Positions 60,321 through 64,000 of a DNA stretch of 64,000 nt are shown here, piece by piece (within the stretch, counting starts at the first letter, position 1; every line of letters begins with the position of its first letter). Under the pieces are notes generated by a model. The model did no database searches and was not told where the DNA came from. It was given only the letters and a program-made list of their open reading frames with translations. Position numbers and translations under genes: made by a program. This stretch comes from SYIM01 sp041182885 (GTDB lineage: Bacteria; Pseudomonadota; Gammaproteobacteria; Burkholderiales; Burkholderiaceae_E), in the NCBI GenBank assembly GCA_049423065.1, contig JBMSQB010000004.1, positions 1 through 64,000 on the forward strand, given 5' to 3'.

Positions 60321-62264
60321 ATGACCCATCAGGTGCTTGCCCGGAAGTGGCGGCCACGAGACTTTGAAACGCTGGTCGGCCAGCAGCACGTCGTTCGCGC
60401 GCTCACCCATGCGCTCGCGAGTGGCCGGCTGCACCACGCCTACCTGTTGACGGGTACGCGGGGGGTAGGCAAGACCACCATCGCGCGAATCCTGGCGCGT
60501 GCGGTCAATTGCGAGACCGGCGTGACCGCCCGCCCTTGCGGCCAGTGCTCGGCCTGCAGCGGTATTGATGCCGGCCGGTTTGTCGACTACATCGAGCTTG
60601 ATGCAGCATCAAACCGCGGCGTCGACGAAATGACGCAACTCCTCGAAAACGCGGTCTACGCGCCGAGCGCCGGGCGCTACAAGGTCTACGTGATCGACGA
60701 AGTGCACATGCTGTCCACGCACGCTTTCAATGCGATGCTGAAGACGCTTGAAGAGCCCCCGCCTCACGTGCTGTTCATCCTGGCGACCACCGACCCGCAA
60801 AAGGTTCCGGTCACGGTGTTGTCGAGGTGTCTGCAGTTCAATCTGAAAAATATGACACCGGCTGCGATCGCCTCGCATCTTGCCGGGGTGCTCGACGCCG
60901 AGCGCATTGCCTACGACGCGCCGGCGCTTGCGCTGATCGGGCGCTCCGCCGGCGGCAGCATGCGGGATGCGCTGTCCTTGCTCGATCAGGCGATTGCCTA
61001 TGGCGGTGGCAGCGTGGCCGAGGCGGCGGTGGGCGAAATGCTGGGCTCGGTCGACCAGGGCTGGATCGACGCGATCTTTGATGCGCTCGCCAGTGCAGAC
61101 GGCGCGGACCTGATCGGGGTTGCCGACGCCATTGCCGAAGCGGGTTCCTCTTTCGAGCGTGTGCTCGATGAGCTCTCGCTGCGGCTGCATCGTGTGGCGC
61201 TGGTTCAGGCGGGCGTGCGCGTGGACGAAGCCAGTCTTGAGGCCTGCGAGCGGCACGCCCGAGAGTTTGCGCCCGAAGATGTACAGGTCTACTACCAGAT
61301 CGTGATCCATGGCGCGCGCGACCTGCCCCTTGCGCCCGATCCGCACGCCGGGTTTTCCATGACGCTGCTGCGGCTGCTTGCCTTTCGTCCGGAAGGGGGC
61401 GGGTCCGAGCCACCGGTCCCCGCCGCAGGGGGTGGTGCCCGTTCGTCGCCCGACACACCGGTTGGGGGGCCGCGCTCGCCGGGGACGGCCACCGGAACGC
61501 AGGCGCTCCAGGCGCTCCGCGCAGCCACCTCGTCGCGACCGGCGAGGGGTACGACGACACCCGGGGCCATGCGCGAGATGTCTGCGCCGGCCGAAGCAGG
61601 CGATCGGCGACAGTCCGCAGCCCCGCCCGGGGTCGCGCCTTCCGAGGCCGCTTCACTGCGGGGTCGTCGGGCCGCAGAGCCGGCACCGGATACGCCCATC
61701 ACCCGCAGCCTTGCCGAGTCCGCGCCGGACGCCCCCATCACCGGCAGCCTCGCCGAGCCCGCGCCGGATGCGTCCATCGCCGGCAGCCGTGTCGAGCCCG
61801 CGCCGGTCATGTCCGAGCCCAGCCCGGCGCCGCATCCGTCTTCCGGGGGTTCGGTGTCCGGCGCCGCCCAAGGTTTCTTCGATGGCGACTGGCCTGCGCT
61901 CGCCCGCCGGTTGGCTGCGACCGGTCTCCTCGGCCAGTTTCTTCAGCAAAGCGAACTCCTCTCTGTCGACCAGGACGGGTTTCGGGTCCGGGTGCCGATC
62001 CGGCCGCTCGCCGAAGCAGGTACCGTGGCCCGGGTGCGGGACGTGCTCTCGCAGCACTTTGGCCGGCCGATCCGTTTGCAGGTCGAGGTCGGCGCGGTGG
62101 CCGGGGTGACTGCAGCGCGGGTCGTCGAGCAGGAGCGCGGCGAACGTCTGGAGGCAGCGCGTGAGTCCCTTGAATCCGATCCGTTCGTCCGGTCGCTGCT
62201 CAGCGATCTGGGTGGACGCATTCTTCCCGACTCGGTGCTGCCGGTTCCCGGCAGCGCGGGCTGA
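60321..62264 (+). CDS. dnaX: DNA polymerase III subunits gamma/tau
   Basis: 647 residues from ATG 60321. The clamp-loader ATPase has Walker A GTRGVGKT (45-52), zinc cysteines 64, 73, 76 and 79, and the SRC motif in LSRCLQFNL. A long Pro/Ala/Ser linker (about 365-510) contains 13-residue repeats, then the tau-specific C-terminal domain resumes with FFDGDWPALARRLAATGLLGQFL. No A-rich slippery heptamer of the E. coli type was seen, so a separate gamma form is not predicted. ybaB and recR follow. Confidence 0.96.
   Translation: MTHQVLARKWRPRDFETLVGQQHVVRALTHALASGRLHHAYLLTGTRGVGKTTIARILARAVNCETGVTARPCGQCSACSGIDAGRFVDYIELDAASNRGVDEMTQLLENAVYAPSAGRYKVYVIDEVHMLSTHAFNAMLKTLEEPPPHVLFILATTDPQKVPVTVLSRCLQFNLKNMTPAAIASHLAGVLDAERIAYDAPALALIGRSAGGSMRDALSLLDQAIAYGGGSVAEAAVGEMLGSVDQGWIDAIFDALASADGADLIGVADAIAEAGSSFERVLDELSLRLHRVALVQAGVRVDEASLEACERHAREFAPEDVQVYYQIVIHGARDLPLAPDPHAGFSMTLLRLLAFRPEGGGSEPPVPAAGGGARSSPDTPVGGPRSPGTATGTQALQALRAATSSRPARGTTTPGAMREMSAPAEAGDRRQSAAPPGVAPSEAASLRGRRAAEPAPDTPITRSLAESAPDAPITGSLAEPAPDASIAGSRVEPAPVMSEPSPAPHPSSGGSVSGAAQGFFDGDWPALARRLAATGLLGQFLQQSELLSVDQDGFRVRVPIRPLAEAGTVARVRDVLSQHFGRPIRLQVEVGAVAGVTAARVVEQERGERLEAARESLESDPFVRSLLSDLGGRILPDSVLPVPGSAG
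61677..61793 (+). repeat. 39-bp coding repeat in the dnaX linker
   Basis: Three 39-bp units (61677, 61716 and 61755) encode 13-residue repeats of the form EPAPDTPITRSLA, ESAPDAPITGSLA and EPAPDASIAGSRV. A fourth partial copy (EPAPVM) follows. The repeat lies in the flexible tau linker. Confidence 0.8.
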
Positions 62265-62294
62265 GTCGCAGCCCTTTTTGCAGGAGATCGACCG

Positions 62295-62621
62295 ATGATG
62301 AAGGGACAGCTTGCGGGTCTCATGAAACAGGCCCAGCAGATGCAGGACAACCTCAAGCGCGTGCAGGAACAACTCGCCGAGGTCGAGGTTGAAGGTCAGG
62401 CAGGTGCCGGACTGGTGAAGGCGGTGGTCAACTGCCGCAATGAAGTGCGGCGACTCACCATTGATCCCAGCCTGCTTGCCGACGATCGCGACATGCTCGA
62501 GGATCTGGTGGTGGCCGCGCTGAACGACGCGCTGCGGCGTGCCGAGCAGACTGCCTCGGAGCGCATGGGGTCGGTCACTGCGGGACTGCCGCTGCCCCCC
62601 GGCTTCAAGATGCCGTTCTGA
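62295..62621 (+). CDS. ybaB: YbaB/EbfC nucleoid-associated protein
   Basis: 108 residues. It begins MMKGQLAGLMKQAQQMQDNL and ends LPPGFKMPF, both family hallmarks. It is a small dimeric DNA-binding protein of the nucleoid. CAGGAG lies eight bases before the first of two ATGs. dnaX-ybaB-recR is one of the most conserved bacterial gene strings. Confidence 0.97.
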   Translation: MMKGQLAGLMKQAQQMQDNLKRVQEQLAEVEVEGQAGAGLVKAVVNCRNEVRRLTIDPSLLADDRDMLEDLVVAALNDALRRAEQTASERMGSVTAGLPLPPGFKMPF

Positions 62622-62646
62622 GCGCCAGGGCGTCACCGGGCACGCA

Positions 62647-63249
62647 ATGAAGGGGCTGGCTGCGCTCGACCGGCTGACGGCGGCACTCAAACGCCTGCCC
62701 GGGGTCGGGCCGCGCTCGGCGCAGCGTCATGCGTTCTACCTTCTCCAGCATGACCGCGAGGGCGCCGAGCAGCTTGGGCGTGCGCTTGCCGATGCGCTGG
62801 TCCAGATTCGTCATTGCGTGCGCTGCAATACCTTCAGCGAGGCCGAGCTCTGTGACACATGTTCCTCGCCGCGCCGCGACCCATCACAGCTGTGTGTGGT
62901 TGAAACGCCAGCCGACCAGCTGATGCTCGAACAGACCATGGCCTACAACGGCCTTTACTTCGTGCTGATGGGGCGTCTGTCGCCGATCGAGGGCGTCGGG
63001 CCTCGCGACCTGCACTTCGACCGCCTGATTGCGCGGGCGACCGACGGCGTGGTGCGCGAGGTCATTCTGGCCACCAATTTCACCCACGAAGGCGAGGCCA
63101 CCGCGCACACCATCGGCGAGATGCTGCGGGCCCGCGGGCTCTCGGTGACCCGACTGGCGCGCGGTGTGCCAGTGGGCAGCGAACTCGAATATGTCGATGC
63201 GGGCACCATCGCGCAGGCGCTGCGTGACCGGCGTACGGTTTCCGACTAA
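62647..63249 (+). CDS. recR: Recombination mediator RecR
   Basis: 200 residues from ATG 62647. The N-terminal helix-hairpin-helix is KRLPGVGPRSAQR. The zinc finger is Cys57, Cys60, Cys69 and Cys72. The Toprim domain has CVVETPADQLMLE and the late HEGEATAHTIGEML. RecR with RecO and RecF loads RecA on gapped DNA. Confidence 0.97.
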   Translation: MKGLAALDRLTAALKRLPGVGPRSAQRHAFYLLQHDREGAEQLGRALADALVQIRHCVRCNTFSEAELCDTCSSPRRDPSQLCVVETPADQLMLEQTMAYNGLYFVLMGRLSPIEGVGPRDLHFDRLIARATDGVVREVILATNFTHEGEATAHTIGEMLRARGLSVTRLARGVPVGSELEYVDAGTIAQALRDRRTVSD

Positions 63250-63274
63250 ATCTCTTTCGAAATACACGCATCCC

Positions 63275-64000
63275 ATGGATTCCACTTCTTCACCATCATC
63301 CGTCGCGCCAATGGCGCTCGAGGGCCTCAGGGTTCTTGAACTCGGCCAGTTGATTGCGGGCCCCTTTGCAGCGCGCCTGTTTGCCGAATTTGGAGCCGAT
63401 GTCATCAAGGTCGAGCCGCCCGGGAAGCCGGGTGTAGAGGGCGGCGACCCGCTTCGCAAGTGGCGAAAGCTCCATCCGGACAATCCGTCGGGCACTTCGC
63501 TCTGGTGGTATGTGCAGGCGCGCAACAAACGCTCGATCACGATCGACATGCGCCAGCCCGAGGGCCAGCAGATCGTGCGCGAACTGGCCGCCAAAGCCGA
63601 CATCGTCATCGAGAATTTCCGGCCCGGCGCGCTCGAGAAGTGGGGGCTGGGCTACGAGCAGTTGTCGGCGAACAATCCGGGTCTGATCCTGGTGCGGCTG
63701 TCAGGCTACGGGCAGACGGGGCCTTATCGCGACCGGCCAGGTTTTGGCGCCATCGCCGAATCCATGGGCGGCATGCGCTATGTCACCGGATTCCCCGATC
63801 GCCCGCCGGTGCGGATGAACCTGTCCATTGGCGATTCCATCTCGGCGCTGCATGCCGTGATCGGCGCGCTCGCGGCGCTGCAGTCGCGCCATGCGACGGG
63901 CCGTGGGCAGGTGGTCGACGTTGCCCTCTATGAATCGGTGTTCAACCTGATGGAGAGCACGCTGCCGGAGTTCGACCGTTACGGTGTGGTTCGCGAGCGC
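63275..64000 (+). CDS. CaiB/BaiF-type CoA-transferase (3' truncated by window)
   Basis: 242 codons are present and the frame runs off the window end. After a Ser/Pro-rich start comes the family III opening LEGLRVLELGQLIAGPFAARLF, then GADVIKVEPPGKPG, RNKRSITIDM and ENFRPGALEKWGLG. The catalytic aspartate is Asp187 in SIGDSISALH. These enzymes move CoA between carboxylic acids in catabolism (carnitine, succinate, formate or oxalate and others). The acid cannot be named. It follows recR by 25 bases, with no clear ribosome-binding site. Confidence 0.93.
   Translation, partial: MDSTSSPSSVAPMALEGLRVLELGQLIAGPFAARLFAEFGADVIKVEPPGKPGVEGGDPLRKWRKLHPDNPSGTSLWWYVQARNKRSITIDMRQPEGQQIVRELAAKADIVIENFRPGALEKWGLGYEQLSANNPGLILVRLSGYGQTGPYRDRPGFGAIAESMGGMRYVTGFPDRPPVRMNLSIGDSISALHAVIGALAALQSRHATGRGQVVDVALYESVFNLMESTLPEFDRYGVVRER

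Noticed and set aside
59962..60357. N-terminal extension of the thioredoxin frame
   Set aside because: It lies antisense to ffs and the start of dnaX; thioredoxin homologues begin at 59961 where a ribosome-binding site is found.
60780..60860. Programmed frameshift in dnaX (gamma form)
   Set aside because: Only short A-runs (CAAAAGG, GAAAAATATG) occur and none is a slippery A AAA AAG heptamer with a downstream stop at the right place.

Overview
The window reads as chromosome from a high-GC betaproteobacterium, most likely of the order Burkholderiales. The main evidence is gene order: fimV-truA-trpF-trpB-trpA-accD-folC-dedD-cvpA-purF-metZ; pyrG-kdsA-eno-ftsB; dapA-bamC; trxA upstream of rho; and ffs-dnaX-ybaB-recR. 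A lexA-imuA-imuB cassette, a Bug-type solute-binding protein and DUF3422 fit the same group. The family cannot be fixed from the sequence alone. No tRNA, rRNA, CRISPR array, insertion sequence or prophage gene was found.

Layout. 1-11694 is a dense + strand housekeeping block (FimV tail, tRNA modification, tryptophan, fatty acid, folate, purine and methionine synthesis, pirin). 11757-15005 (-) is dnaE2/imuC, the SOS mutagenic polymerase, with its own LexA box. 15143-23932 is an accessory block. A short + strand run (PCuAC copper chaperone, small HTH protein, Rieske oxygenase, flavin/2Fe-2S reductase) converges on a seven-gene - strand operon (ABC ATPase, ABC permease, SDR, alpha/beta hydrolase, IclR regulator, aspartate-dehydrogenase-like protein, Bug binding protein). 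This looks like an uncharacterised catabolic pathway with its own uptake and regulator. 24203-28781 holds a DksA-like protein, an 18-bp tandem repeat, imuB, imuA, lexA and a glycine-rich RRM protein with a hairpin in its leader. 28905-35184 holds ETF-ubiquinone oxidoreductase, an SDR, DUF3422, a 3-oxoacid CoA-transferase pair and a CDF metal exporter. 35207-50638 is again mainly housekeeping: pyrG, kdsA, eno, ftsB, hslO, gamma-carbonic anhydrase, an RNase AM-like PHP protein, a YciO-like protein, an M50 protease, trpS, dapA, bamC, an MBL hydrolase and a RoxA-like oxygenase. 51147-57969 (-) is a second accessory region: two ABC exporters around an orphan methyltransferase-like protein, then a large YfhO-like membrane protein. 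58095-64000 returns to core genes: rho, trxA, 4.5S RNA, dnaX, ybaB, recR and the start of a CaiB-type CoA-transferase.

How the parts work together. The SOS genes form one regulatory unit even though they are split. lexA-imuA-imuB and dnaE2 lie on the same strand in the usual order, each unit has a perfect CTGT-N8-ACAG box, and the catabolic block and the dksA-like gene lie between them. The catabolic block combines oxygenase, reductase, hydrolase, dehydrogenase, amino-acid dehydrogenase, regulator and two kinds of uptake component, but no ring-cleavage enzyme. Its product therefore probably enters a pathway encoded elsewhere. Function calls rest on motifs read by eye and family knowledge; no database search was run.
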